Shown here in pieces: positions 45,059 through 54,537 of a DNA stretch of 64,000 bases. Both the position numbers and the translations under genes were made by a program. The stretch's first letter is position 1. Each line of letters opens with the position of its first letter. The stretch comes from Shewanella pneumatophori (lineage in GTDB: Bacteria; Pseudomonadota; Gammaproteobacteria; Enterobacterales; Shewanellaceae), in contig NZ_JAKILB010000009.1 in the NCBI RefSeq assembly GCF_023283895.1, forward strand, positions 1-64,000, given 5' to 3'. Under the pieces are notes generated by a model. That model ran no database searches. It was given only the letters and a program-made list of their open reading frames with translations, and was not told where the DNA came from.

Positions 45059-45503
45059 ACAATTTATCTCGAATAATTCAGTATCCGTATATTAACTCAA
45101 AGTGCGTCACTAGCCAATTTTTAAGACGTTATGCAAGTAATAGGTATAGTAGTATAAAGCTCTATAATATCGGATTTACTAGCCTGCCTATATAAACAGC
45201 AATGCACAGTAATTTTTAAATATATTCAAAAAAAATATAGATAACCACATATATCAAAGGGGGATATCCCCATGTAAAAAGCAGTACTTTAATAAGGCCT
45301 ATAGATAATATCGCTAAATTCAATTATCAATATCATTGACACCAGTAAATTAATAGCAAAGCCTAACCTCAATATTTACGAGACATCTAACAAACAATGT
45401 AATAATGATTAATATGTGGGGTATAACTCTGCTAGTACTTATTAGCTAACTTAAAACACTTGTTCGTGGCGAATACTGCGTTTACCCAACCGGTTTTCAC
45501 CCA
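45059..45503. other. Intergenic region
   Basis: 445 bp, strongly AT-rich. One 12-bp palindrome GGGGATATCCCC (45260-45271) stands out as an island of G and C. No ORF, tRNA or terminator supported. Confidence 0.4.
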
Positions 45504-45998
45504 CTATTTATTAGATGCGAAATTGTTGGCCTTAACCTCCAAACGAATAAATGAACGTTCACGACCATTCATTCTTTGTTCCAGCGTTACAACACTATCA
45601 TTATGATTTACGCCGACCCAAAGCATACCAACACATTCACCTTGAAATATACATTGATAGGTTGATAGTTCACTTTCTCTAAACTCTTTTGTTTGATAAC
45701 CATCATTGATTAATAGATCTTGCAATTCAACATAGTCATGCTGAAAGCTATCGCCAAACGCAGAGTATTCAAAGCTAGTCATCGATATTTTGACCAAGCC
45801 GCTATCCGGTTGCTGAACCAGCTCATACTGTTTAGCAATAAGTAGGTGATCAGGAAGACTATTAGTCACAACTTTATAGTACTCATCCCTTTTTGTTAGT
45901 TCACCATATTTATCAATATTCTCTCCCCAATCCACCCCAAATAGAGCAGCAGAACTATGGAAAGAAAATAAAACTAAAATTAGAGTAAATATTCTCAT
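45504..45998 (-). CDS. Hypothetical exported protein
   Basis: 164 residues from the ATG at 45996-45998, preceded by GGGAT; a longer frame starts at 46016. A clear signal peptide (MRIFTLILVLFSFHSSA, cleavage before ALFG) and a soluble mature part with two Cys close together (YQCIFQGECVGMLW) that could form a disulfide. Not a family I recognise. Stands alone between long AT-rich intergenic regions. Confidence 0.65.
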   Translation of the reverse strand: MRIFTLILVLFSFHSSAALFGVDWGENIDKYGELTKRDEYYKVVTNSLPDHLLIAKQYELVQQPDSGLVKISMTSFEYSAFGDSFQHDYVELQDLLINDGYQTKEFRESELSTYQCIFQGECVGMLWVGVNHNDSVVTLEQRMNGRERSFIRLEVKANNFASNK

Positions 45999-46530
45999 TA
46001 AAGATCCCAATAACATATATTTGAAAAATTATTATCAAACCCAATAGGTTTAGATAAATCTAAAATACAATAGGAATAAATTTAAGGAAAACACCCAAAC
46101 TTGAATATTGAATACAATAAAAAACTTTGAGTTCTGATAACGGAAGACTCAATTCAAAACTTACATAGGACAAATAAGAATTCCATTCTATAACATTCCT
46201 TTTTATATCGTTGCAACTTGATATAAAAGCACGATATAACCGATACTATTCTAACACTTTCAACATTACGAACTATTCAATTATCTTTTATCTAATACTA
46301 AATGATTATGTCACTGACATTTCGAGGCCATTAATTTAAGATTTAAAAACTTAGCAACCACGCTCGATTTGCGCACTATAAAACATGCAGTCACAAAATG
46401 ATACAGATGTACAAATCCTGAACTATCATAACGGCAAAATCTAAATTCGATAATTGAAACAACCAGCGTAAATTAACCTAAATATCTCATTAACTTTAGC
46501 AAACCCTAATAAGTCGCAGATGAAATGAAC
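45999..46530. other. AT-rich intergenic region before the porin terminator
   Basis: About 530 bp. No ORF with a ribosome-binding site, no tandem repeat and no RNA gene recognised. Confidence 0.4.
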
Positions 46531-46556
46531 AAAGCACAATCTGCTGACTGTGCTTT
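46531..46556 (-). terminator. Likely terminator of the porin gene
   Basis: AAAGCACA / TGTGCTTT (46531-46538 / 46549-46556) with a 10-nt loop. The T-run on the minus strand is short. Confidence 0.55.
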
Positions 46557-46585
46557 CGTCATAGCCAACTATTTATCAAAAATAT

Positions 46586-47341
46586 TTAGAAACGGCCAAC
46601 AACACCTATACCTAAGCCCACACCATCGTAGTCAGAGTTCAAGACTTTAGACACATTAAAATTAGCTGAAATGCCATCGGTAATGCGCAGCCAGTAAGCT
46701 GTACGCACATCAAATGCGTCATCATTATCGCTATTGACGTAACCTGCTCCAACAGACCATGCATTAGTGATATACCAATCAGCGCCAACACTGAACACGT
46801 CATCAAAGTCGTTATGTGCCCATTGAGCATTAAGATCAATACCCGCTGTAGATTGCAATGCTAAATAGCTACGAAGCTTTAAACCATAGGTTTCCACAAA
46901 ATTATCATCACCATCTTGATAAAATGCAGATACTGAAGAAGTGTCGTTGAAGTAATAGCCTACCTCAGCACCATAAGTGTTGAAGTCATAAAACCCAACA
47001 TCAACCTTTCGATAGTTTGCTCCAACGAACCAATTTGAATCGAATACAAATGCGCCATCAACACCATAGCTGTTGCTATCTGTTGGATCGAAGTTTTGGT
47101 AACTTGCCCCCACATTTGATTCTTGTGCTAAAAACCCATTAAGCGCATAAGGGGTTTTTCCTTGCTCAACGCTTTTAAAGTAATAGCGGTAATTTGCGTT
47201 CCACAAACCATCACTGACTTCTTCTGAGTTAGTTGCATAGCTTAAGCTTGCTTCATGTTGATAATTATTATCTTGAACTGCGACAGCACTCGCACTTGAA
47301 AGGCCTAACAAAATAGCGATTGCAGTAGTCGATTTTCTCAT
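46586..47341 (-). CDS. Putative porin (Porin_7-like outer-membrane beta-barrel)
   Basis: 251 residues from the ATG at 47339-47341 (the codon before it is TTG). Signal peptide MRKSTTAIAILLGLSSASAVA, then alternating amphipathic strands (LWNANYRYYF, SNWFVGANYRKVDVGFYDF, TYGAEVGYYF, AWSVGAGYVNSD) and a C-terminal Phe (GIGVVGRF) typical of BAM substrates. Size and pattern fit the small putative porins common in Alteromonadales. Acidic loops (NSDNDDAFD, DGDDNF) suggest cation preference, an inference. Confidence 0.8.
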   Translation of the reverse strand: MRKSTTAIAILLGLSSASAVAVQDNNYQHEASLSYATNSEEVSDGLWNANYRYYFKSVEQGKTPYALNGFLAQESNVGASYQNFDPTDSNSYGVDGAFVFDSNWFVGANYRKVDVGFYDFNTYGAEVGYYFNDTSSVSAFYQDGDDNFVETYGLKLRSYLALQSTAGIDLNAQWAHNDFDDVFSVGADWYITNAWSVGAGYVNSDNDDAFDVRTAYWLRITDGISANFNVSKVLNSDYDGVGLGIGVVGRF

Positions 47342-47652
47342 CAATTTATTCCCTTATATTGTAAGTAATGCTAAGAGATAAAGATGTGCAGATATAATGA
47401 TAAGCGTAAGTTAAAACTTAGCCGTCCTTGATATAATTCAGTGATTAATAGCGATAAACACTGCTGCTCTCCTAGCGCGGCAAACAATAATCTAAACAGA
47501 TAAAAAATGAAACAGTAAATCACCAAAAAATCATCAAAACCAACAAGTACCGCACCATTTTAACACACTAAAAACCAGTACCGATCAATTTATTAACAAT
47601 CTATATGTTAAGCCTGTAATTGAATCTTTAGATAAAAAATCAATTTGCTATA

Positions 47653-47733
47653 AGAGGCTTAGCGATAAAATCGCCTCTAGCTTGCTACAAGGTTTTAAGA
47701 AATGACTTAAAACCCCTAATAGACGGGCAAGCT
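47653..47733. repeat. Compact element of nested inverted repeats upstream of the porin gene
   Basis: Three stems in 81 bp: AGAG..GCGAT / ATCGC..CTCT (47653-47678), then an outer pair AGCTTGC (47679-47685) / GCAAGCT (47727-47733) enclosing a perfect 9-bp hairpin GGTTTTAAG (47691-47699) / CTTAAAACC (47706-47714). There is no terminator T-run on either strand. It may be a structured RNA, a REP- or MITE-like repeat, or a leader element; see findings. Confidence 0.5.
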
Positions 47734-47830
47734 CTATTGCATTACCGAACATTATTTCGAACTAAACTTATTACCTAAAGGCCAACCACGGAAACCTATG
47801 CAAATAAATTAACCCGTAAGTGCTTAAAAT

Positions 47831-47856
47831 AAAAAACGCAGCCGATAGGCTGCGTT
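47831..47856 (-). terminator. Terminator of the nqr operon
   Basis: AACGCAGCC / GGCTGCGTT (47835-47843 / 47848-47856), GATA loop, with a TTTTTT tract on the minus strand. It lies 160 bp after the nqrF stop, with the nqrF relic in between. Confidence 0.88.
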
Positions 47857-47879
47857 CTTAACTTCAGGATTAAAAGTAA

Positions 47880-47985
47880 CTCGTTACCAAAATTATCCAA
47901 TAAGGTGTTCTCGGGCTCAAATCCGAGACTTCTAGCATCACGATAACCGATGAGTTCAGCGTTGATATAGGGCCACATTTTCTTG
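47880..47985 (-). pseudogene. Relic of the nqrF 3' end
   Basis: About 105 bp on the minus strand align with the last third-of-a-domain of nqrF (48018-48115). The core of 29 bases around TTCTAGCATC..CGATAACCGATGA is almost identical. Translated with one frameshift it reads NSSVIVMLE then SLGFEPENTLLDNFGN, against [25 protein letters not shown] in intact NqrF. A one-base deletion near 47930 and the loss of the stop codon (the frame reads on into the terminator) show it is not a gene. It sits between intact nqrF and the operon terminator. Confidence 0.85.
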
Positions 47986-48017
47986 ACCCTGCTCAAGTCA
48001 CTCTTAGCTAATAAAGA

Positions 48018-49235
48018 TTAGTCACCAAAGTCATCTAACAGAATATTCTCTGGCTCAACACCTAAGCTTTCTAGCATCGCGATAACCGATGAATTCATAA
48101 TTGGAGGTCCACACATATAGAACTCACAATCTTCTGGCGCTTTATGATTTTTAAGGTAGTTCTCATAAAGTACGTTATGGATAAAGCCTGTGTAACCATC
48201 CCAGTTATCTTCTGGTAACGGATCAGACAATGCCACATGCCAAACAAAGTTATCATTTTCAGCCGCTAGCGTATCAAAATCCTCTTGATAGAATACTTCG
48301 CGAGTCGAACGCGCGCCGTACCAGAAGCTCATCTTACGCTTGGTTTTAACACCTTTTAGCTGATTGAAGATATGTGAACGCATTGGCGCCATACCCGCAC
48401 CACCACCAATAAACACCATTTCAGCGTCAGTTTCTTTTACAAAGAACTCACCAAATGGTCCAGAGATCGTGACTTTATCACCCGCTTTTAAATTGAAGAT
48501 ATACGATGACATCTTACCTGGAGCAATATTGTCGCTTGGCGGCGTAGCAATACGCACGTTCAGCATAATGCGGCCTTTCTCATCAGGATAGTTAGCCATT
48601 GAATATGCACGTAGCACGTCTTCGTCAACTTTCGAAACCAGTTTGAATAGATCGTACTTTTCCCAATCATCACGATATTCTGCAGGGATATCAAAATCCG
48701 CATACTTCACTTCATGAGCTGGTGCTTCAATTTGAATATAGCCACCGGCTTTAAACAGTACGTCTTCACCCTCAGGCAGTTTAAGTAGAAGCTCTTTAAT
48801 AAAAGTCGCTTGGTTATTGTTAGAAATAACCTCACATTGCCACTTTTTAACGCCGAAGATCTCTTCTTCAACTTCAAGTTCCATATCGGTTTTCACCGAA
48901 ACCTGACACGCTAAACGGCAGCCCTCTTTGGCTTCTTTCTTATTAATATGGTCACGTTCTGTTGGCAAAATCTCACCGCCGCCAGATTTCACTTTTACGC
49001 GACATTGACCACATGTACCACCGCCACCACAGGCTGATGGAATAAAGATATTTTTACCTGCTAACGCGCCTAAAAGCTTGTCACCCGCTTGGGTTGAGAT
49101 ACTTTTTTCTGGGTCATCGTTAATGCGGATATTAACGTCACCGGTTGACACCAGTTTGCTCTTGGCGAATAAAATCACCATAACCAATATACTCACAACA
49201 AACGTGAACATACCGATACCAATTGCCATTTCCAT
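48018..49235 (-). CDS. nqrF: Na+-translocating NADH:quinone reductase subunit F
   Basis: Electron entry subunit of Na+-NQR: oxidises NADH and passes electrons through FAD and a [2Fe-2S] centre. 405 residues: N-terminal membrane helix (about 4-25), ferredoxin domain with ligands Cys69, Cys75, Cys78 and Cys110 ([19 protein letters not shown]), FAD-binding RAYSMANYP, and an NADH domain ([26 protein letters not shown]). The C-terminal aromatic/acidic DDFGD is present. Downstream lies a decayed copy of its own 3' end. Confidence 0.97.
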   Translation of the reverse strand: MEMAIGIGMFTFVVSILVMVILFAKSKLVSTGDVNIRINDDPEKSISTQAGDKLLGALAGKNIFIPSACGGGGTCGQCRVKVKSGGGEILPTERDHINKKEAKEGCRLACQVSVKTDMELEVEEEIFGVKKWQCEVISNNNQATFIKELLLKLPEGEDVLFKAGGYIQIEAPAHEVKYADFDIPAEYRDDWEKYDLFKLVSKVDEDVLRAYSMANYPDEKGRIMLNVRIATPPSDNIAPGKMSSYIFNLKAGDKVTISGPFGEFFVKETDAEMVFIGGGAGMAPMRSHIFNQLKGVKTKRKMSFWYGARSTREVFYQEDFDTLAAENDNFVWHVALSDPLPEDNWDGYTGFIHNVLYENYLKNHKAPEDCEFYMCGPPIMNSSVIAMLESLGVEPENILLDDFGD

Positions 49236-49289
49236 CGAATCTACCTTTTGTTTAATTCGTTTTCATTAAGGTTAAAAAACTAAATAGCC

Positions 49290-49898
49290 TTAAATAGAAA
49301 TACCGGAGAAAGCCATAAAGCCCAATGCCATCAAACCAGTGGTAATAAACACAATACCAATGCCTTGCAAGCCTTCAGGAATAGCGTGGAATTTCATGCG
49401 CTCACGCAGGCCCGCTAACATCACAATCGCCATTGCCCAGCCAAAGCCCGAGCCCATAGCAAATACGGTTGACTCTGCAAGGTTGTAATCACGGTTAGCC
49501 ATAAAAATAACCCCCGCAAAAATCGCACAGTTAACGGTTAGTAGCGGTAAGAAAATACCCAATGAGTCATACAGTGCAGGAATGTATTTATCTAAAAACA
49601 TTTCCAAGATCTGTACTAATGCTGCAATCACACCAATAAAGGTAATTAGCTGCAGATAGCTTAAATCCAACGCAGGGTAACCTGCCCACGCAAGCGCGCC
49701 TGGTGCGAGGATATTAGAGTAAATCAATTGGTTAAGCGGCACTGCTAGCGTCATCACCACGATAACAGCAATACCAAGACCAAAAGAGGTTGATACCTTT
49801 TTTGATACCGCCAAGAAGGTACACATGCCCATAAAGAACGATAACGCCATGTTGTCGATAAACGCGGCTTGTATAAACAGATTAATATAATGTTCCAT
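49290..49898 (-). CDS. nqrE: Na+-NQR subunit E
   Basis: Integral membrane subunit, 202 residues, six helices in the inverted topology paired with NqrD. It keeps the two Cys that ligate the intramembrane iron shared with NqrD (Cys26 in [10 protein letters not shown] and Cys near 124 in TVNCAIF). AGGG precedes the ATG; 8 bp after nqrD. Confidence 0.97.
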   Translation of the reverse strand: MEHYINLFIQAAFIDNMALSFFMGMCTFLAVSKKVSTSFGLGIAVIVVMTLAVPLNQLIYSNILAPGALAWAGYPALDLSYLQLITFIGVIAALVQILEMFLDKYIPALYDSLGIFLPLLTVNCAIFAGVIFMANRDYNLAESTVFAMGSGFGWAMAIVMLAGLRERMKFHAIPEGLQGIGIVFITTGLMALGFMAFSGISI

Positions 49899-49906
49899 AT
49901 CAGCCC

Positions 49907-50530
49907 TTAGCCTCGCTTACGTTGAATGACGTTAATTGACCAGATCATTAGGCCAATTAAGAAGAAAGCACTTGGTGGTAACTTGAACATTTCGTTCGCT
50001 AGGTACCAACCGCCATTCTCAACTGTTTGTAAAATCTCATGACCAAACAATGTGCCACTACCGAGTAATTCACGAACAAACGCTACACCCAGCAAGATCA
50101 CGCCATAGCCCATGGCATTACCTACCGCATCAACAACCGCTAAGTGCGGTGGATTTTTCATGGCAAATGCTTCAGCGCGGCCCATGATGATACAGTTAGT
50201 GATGATCAAACCAACGAATACTGATAGCTGACGCGAAAGCTCATAAGCAACGTCTTGTAGCACCATATCAACCACAATCACTAATGATGCAATCACTGTC
50301 ATTTGCGCGATAATACGTACGCTATTTGGAATAAGTGAACGTATGCTTGAGATAATCAGGTTGGAAAATACCAGTACGAAAGTCACCGCAAGGGTCATAA
50401 CTAATGCAGTTTGCATTGAATTACTAACCGCTAACGCCGAACAAACACCCAACACCTGCATAGCCACAGGGTTATTAGCAAAAATTGGCCCTGTCAGCAT
50501 TTCACGAGTCGAAATAGATTGAGTACTCAT
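49907..50530 (-). CDS. nqrD: Na+-NQR subunit D
   Basis: 207-residue membrane subunit homologous to NqrE. The iron-ligand Cys residues are at about 30 ([11 protein letters not shown]) and 113 ([15 protein letters not shown]). Starts 3 bp after the nqrC stop. Confidence 0.97.
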   Translation of the reverse strand: MSTQSISTREMLTGPIFANNPVAMQVLGVCSALAVSNSMQTALVMTLAVTFVLVFSNLIISSIRSLIPNSVRIIAQMTVIASLVIVVDMVLQDVAYELSRQLSVFVGLIITNCIIMGRAEAFAMKNPPHLAVVDAVGNAMGYGVILLGVAFVRELLGSGTLFGHEILQTVENGGWYLANEMFKLPPSAFFLIGLMIWSINVIQRKRG

Positions 50531-50533
50531 CCG

Positions 50534-51310
50534 TTATACCTCCGACGCTTTTAATTTTTTGAAGAAAGCTTCGAAACCGTCGCTACCAAACCAGAACTGA
50601 ATTGAGCGCTGTACGCCGCGTCCAGTCATTGTCGCACCACTCACAGCATCGATCCCGTGAATGTCACCATCTTTAGCACCGCCTTTAACTACTTTGAACG
50701 ACACTTTGCCTTTCTCGTCAAAGATCTGCTTGTTATGCCATTGATCTGTCCACTCGGTATCATTGAGGAAATCACCAATACCAGGAGTTTCTCCGTGTTC
50801 ATAAAACACAACATTTTCAATAGTATTCAAGTCAGGTTTTAGCGCCACAAAGCCGTAAACCATTGACCATAAGCCTTTACCATAAATCGGTAACACTACG
50901 CTGGTTAGCTCACCGTTGTCGTTAAAGACTTTAAACACGCGTACTTGATTAGCACGGGTTTTGATCTTGGCTTTATCTTGCTTTTTCTCAAGCTTGATTG
51001 AGGTTTCAGGATTAATTGACGCCATTCGCGGATCAAAATCCATCACGTTTTCAGCGCTGGTATCAACATCACCGCTATCGAGTGACACCAATAATGGCTT
51101 AACGTCTTTTTTGAATAACGCTCTAAAGTCTTGACCACTTAAATCAACATCAGCAGCAATTAACACATTACGCATTAACTCATCGCGCTTTTTAACTAGC
51201 TTGCGCTCTTTTAGTACTTCGGCAGTACCTGTGATCATAAATGAACACAGTAAGCATAGGGTCACAGTGAAAATCATTGTGCCCACAAAAGAATCTTTCT
51301 TAATTGCCAT
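50534..51310 (-). CDS. nqrC: Na+-NQR subunit C
   Basis: 258 residues, one N-terminal membrane helix (about 10-30) and a periplasmic FMN domain. The covalent flavin-attachment Thr is in DAVSGATMTGRG near residue 232. Its ATG overlaps the end of nqrB by 11 bp. Confidence 0.97.
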   Translation of the reverse strand: MAIKKDSFVGTMIFTVTLCLLCSFMITGTAEVLKERKLVKKRDELMRNVLIAADVDLSGQDFRALFKKDVKPLLVSLDSGDVDTSAENVMDFDPRMASINPETSIKLEKKQDKAKIKTRANQVRVFKVFNDNGELTSVVLPIYGKGLWSMVYGFVALKPDLNTIENVVFYEHGETPGIGDFLNDTEWTDQWHNKQIFDEKGKVSFKVVKGGAKDGDIHGIDAVSGATMTGRGVQRSIQFWFGSDGFEAFFKKLKASEV

Positions 51311-52514
51311 GGCGTTTTAATCTCCGCTTGATGTTTGCTTTCGCCACTAGGTAATCGAAAATTGGTGCCCATAGGTTGGCAAATAAAATCGCCAGCATGA
51401 TGCCTTCTGGCATTTTCGGGTTAACAACACGGATAAGTACGGTCATAAAGCCAATCAACAAGCCGTAAGCCACTTTGCCTTTACGGGTATATGAAGTGGT
51501 TACCGGGTCGGTTGCCATAAACATCATACCTATAGCAAAACCACCGGTGACTAAGTGCCATGTCCAAGGCATTGCAAACATATCGTTTTTGCTAGAGCCA
51601 ATAACATTGAACACAGTCGCTGTAATGATCATGCCACACAATACGCCAGCAACAATACGCCAATCAGCTAAACGAGTCAGGATTAAGAAGCCACCACCAA
51701 GCAACAAGGCAAGCGTGCTGGTTTCACCAATCGCACCAACGGTAAAACCAAAGAAAGCATTCCACCAATTAGGATCACTAAACGCGTTATACCAAGCGTA
51801 ATCAGCAAAACTCATTTTGCCTGCCGCAGTTTGCATTAATGTGGTTGCGCCAGAAAAACCATCAACCGCAACTAACTGACTTACAGCAGTCACTTGTGAC
51901 GGATAAGCAAAATAGATAAAAGCTAAGCCGGCTAATGCTGGATTTAAGAAGTTGTAGCCCATGCCACCAAAGACTTCTTTTGCCATGATCACGCCAAAAG
52001 TAATACCCATAGCCACCAGCCATAATGGCGTTGAAACAGGTAAAATTAAGGTGAACAATAAAGCAGTAACAAAGAAGCCTTCATGCAGCTCTTGGCCGCG
52101 CACTTTAGCAAATACCATTTCCCAAAACAGGCACACAGATAGCGCTGTTAGGTAGATAGGTGCGTAAAAGCTCAAGCCATACGCAAATAAACCAGCAATA
52201 CCGGTTTGCTCACTAAGGCCACCAAAAACAAAGTTAAAAATGGCTAGCTGCCAAACATCAGCGGTAGCTAAACCTGAAGCCAGAGCAATTTGCGCTTGTA
52301 AGCCAATGTTGTACATACCAAACAAAATAGCTGGCAATAAACATAGGCCAACAATAGTCATGGTGCGCTTAACATCAATGGCATCACGGATATGCACTTT
52401 ACCTTGCGTGCTGCGACCGCGAGCAATCAGTAATGAGCTCAAATAGCCTTTTACTGAGCTACCTGGCGCATAATAATCTTCTTGGATATCAGGCTTTTTA
52501 TCTTGCTGACTCAT
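51300..52514 (-). CDS. nqrB: Na+-NQR subunit B
   Basis: 404-residue, about ten-helix membrane subunit carrying the Na+ path, riboflavin and a covalent FMN on the Thr of DGFSGATTLMQ (near residue 225). Start overlaps the nqrA stop by one base (TAATG). Confidence 0.97.
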   Translation of the reverse strand: MSQQDKKPDIQEDYYAPGSSVKGYLSSLLIARGRSTQGKVHIRDAIDVKRTMTIVGLCLLPAILFGMYNIGLQAQIALASGLATADVWQLAIFNFVFGGLSEQTGIAGLFAYGLSFYAPIYLTALSVCLFWEMVFAKVRGQELHEGFFVTALLFTLILPVSTPLWLVAMGITFGVIMAKEVFGGMGYNFLNPALAGLAFIYFAYPSQVTAVSQLVAVDGFSGATTLMQTAAGKMSFADYAWYNAFSDPNWWNAFFGFTVGAIGETSTLALLLGGGFLILTRLADWRIVAGVLCGMIITATVFNVIGSSKNDMFAMPWTWHLVTGGFAIGMMFMATDPVTTSYTRKGKVAYGLLIGFMTVLIRVVNPKMPEGIMLAILFANLWAPIFDYLVAKANIKRRLKRHGN

Positions 52515-53875
52515 TACCCTTCCCTCTCAATAATCTCTAAACAAGCACGTAGCTCTTTACCAAAGTCGTACTTGCCAGGGCAAACAAAGGTACACAGCGC
52601 TAAATCTTCTTCATCTAGCTCTAATGCACCAAGTAGCTGCGCTTCATCGGTATCACGTACCACTAGATCTCGTACTAATAATGTCGGTAAGATATCCAAC
52701 GGCATAATCCGATCTAACTGACCATAGGCCATCATAGCGCGAGCCGAACCACCGGTATGAGTAGTGAAATTAAACAGCTGCTTGGCACCTTTTAAACGTG
52801 AAGTTACTGCACGTGTAATTGAGAACTTTTGTGAGCCGCCACGCACCCAAGGTAATACTTGGTGTTTAGCATCTTCTTGCAGTACGGAAATTTGGTTATT
52901 AAAGCGACCTAAAAAGTCATGTGCCCCGCTTGCTGTATGGCCTGATAATACCGAACCAGATACTACGCGAGAGTTACCCTCTTTAATTTCACCCGCTACA
53001 ATTTCAGATAACTTTGCACCAGCTTGTACGCGAATTAAGCGTGGATTAATCACATCCGGTCCAGCTAAAGCAACTACACGATCTGTATATAGCTCACCCG
53101 TTAAAAATAGCTTGCCGTACGCAATAACATCTTGGTAGCCAAGGTGCCACACAGGGCGCTCAAGGCTGGCAGGTAAAACAAAATGAATATGCGTGCCAAC
53201 GATGCCTGCAGGGTGAACACCAGCAAAGAAATGATTACTCACTTTAGCAAGATCATGCCCAGGTAAAGACTCACCTGAGTCTTGACATAAATGTACTTTG
53301 CCATCGGTTAACTGACTTAATACCTGCAGACCCGCCGCGAAAGCTTCGCTTTGCTCAGCAATAATCAATCGTGGCTCAGCAGCCAACGGATTGGTATCCA
53401 TTGCGCTTACAAAGATGCCAGCAGGTGATGAATCTAGTTGCGGAACTTTAGAGAAAGGACGTGTACGTAATGCAGTCCAAAGGCCACTTTCAACCAGTTT
53501 GGCTTGAATATCTTCACGACTTAGCTCGTTAAACGCTTTGCTTGACGCAAAGGTTTTCGGTGCGTCGTTATTGCACTCGATAATGATTGATTGGAAAAGT
53601 CTGCGCTCGCCACGATTTATCGCAACAATCTTACCGCTTGCTGGAGCGGTATAGATAACCCCTGGGGTTTTCTTGTCTTCGAACAGCGCTTGGCCTTTTT
53701 GAACCGTGTCGCCCACTTCTACCAACATTGTTGGTTTTAAGCCGATGTATTCCTCCCCTAGCAATGCAACATGAGTCGAAGACTTGGTATCTTCAATCAC
53801 TTGCTTAGGTTCGCCGGCTATAGGGATATTTAAGCCCTTTTTGATTGTTATAACTTGGTTTGAGTAACCTGCCAT
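52514..53875 (-). CDS. nqrA: Na+-NQR subunit A
   Basis: Cytoplasmic ubiquinone-related subunit that starts the operon. The ATG at 53873-53875 gives MAGYSNQVITIKKGLNIPI; the family usually begins at the MITIKKG position, so this N-terminus is about seven residues longer, with no ATG at the canonical place. 453 residues with lipoyl-like ALFEDKKTPGVIYTAPASGKI and a C-terminal metal-site-like LCTFVCPGKYDFG. The ribosome-binding site is weak. Confidence 0.95.
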   Translation of the reverse strand: MAGYSNQVITIKKGLNIPIAGEPKQVIEDTKSSTHVALLGEEYIGLKPTMLVEVGDTVQKGQALFEDKKTPGVIYTAPASGKIVAINRGERRLFQSIIIECNNDAPKTFASSKAFNELSREDIQAKLVESGLWTALRTRPFSKVPQLDSSPAGIFVSAMDTNPLAAEPRLIIAEQSEAFAAGLQVLSQLTDGKVHLCQDSGESLPGHDLAKVSNHFFAGVHPAGIVGTHIHFVLPASLERPVWHLGYQDVIAYGKLFLTGELYTDRVVALAGPDVINPRLIRVQAGAKLSEIVAGEIKEGNSRVVSGSVLSGHTASGAHDFLGRFNNQISVLQEDAKHQVLPWVRGGSQKFSITRAVTSRLKGAKQLFNFTTHTGGSARAMMAYGQLDRIMPLDILPTLLVRDLVVRDTDEAQLLGALELDEEDLALCTFVCPGKYDFGKELRACLEIIEREG

Positions 53876-54487
53876 CACTAAAATCAACCGTTAAAAGTTT
53901 GGATGCTTAATAGTAATTCCTTGTTAACTAATATTCCAAGTTGGAGGTCACATTTTCTTGCCAAACTTGTAAGTTAGCTACAAAAAATACCGTTAGCTGG
54001 GATTTTTTTGTGATTGAGATTCAAATATATCGCCAAAATAAAGACTTATGTAGTTTTAGTACAAAAAACACCACGTCACAAGCCACTGAAAAACAACAAC
54101 TAAAAACACATCGCACCACCAAAAGACACCACACAAAGCAACAATTAGAGCAAACAAAGCAAATTCCACCACAAATAAGAACACTAAAAACCTAAATAAC
54201 AACAAAAGCAGCATTTTGTATGCTTGCGCAAATTAGAAAAAACCAACAAAAGTGTGAACCACAACATGGAGCACTAAGGAATGACATGACCGAGTCGTAA
54301 AGCAGAATGAAACACTGAAAAATTTGATCTAAAAATGACGAAACATCATGCTGCAACATGGCAAAAACAATAATAAATAAACCTGCGAATTAATCCCTAA
54401 CGAGCCAAGGTCATTAGTTAGGAGCCTAGTTTTTAACTGGTAGAATTAACTACTCACAATAGGTTAGGTTTTAAAATACAGCAGATA
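53876..54487 (-). promoter_or_regulatory. nqr operon upstream region with strong strand asymmetry
   Basis: About 610 bp without a convincing gene. By eye, 54061-54200 contains 10 G and 11 T in 140 bases on the plus strand, so A+C is 85%. The nqr transcript would therefore have a G/U-rich, C/A-poor leader if it starts upstream of this tract. An 84-codon plus-strand frame (53941-54195) is a by-product of the skew. I cannot place the promoter. Confidence 0.45.
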
Positions 54488-54514
54488 CAAAAAAGCCCTC
54501 AAATGAGGGCTTTT
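54488..54514 (-). terminator. Terminator of the symporter gene
   Basis: AAAAGCCCTC / GAGGGCTTTT (54491-54500 / 54505-54514), AAAT loop, TTTTTT on the minus strand. Confidence 0.9.
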
Positions 54515-54537
54515 AGCGATAAAACATCAGTTGTTAG

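Noticed and set aside
47796..47996. 66-codon minus-strand ORF downstream of nqrF
   Set aside because: Its middle is a frameshifted copy of the nqrF tail and its C-terminal end translates the nqr terminator hairpin, so it is a relic, not a gene.
53941..54195. 84-codon plus-strand ORF upstream of nqrA
   Set aside because: It comes from the A/C-rich tract (few G or T means few stop codons), is low in complexity (Thr/Lys/Gln-rich) and has no family resemblance.
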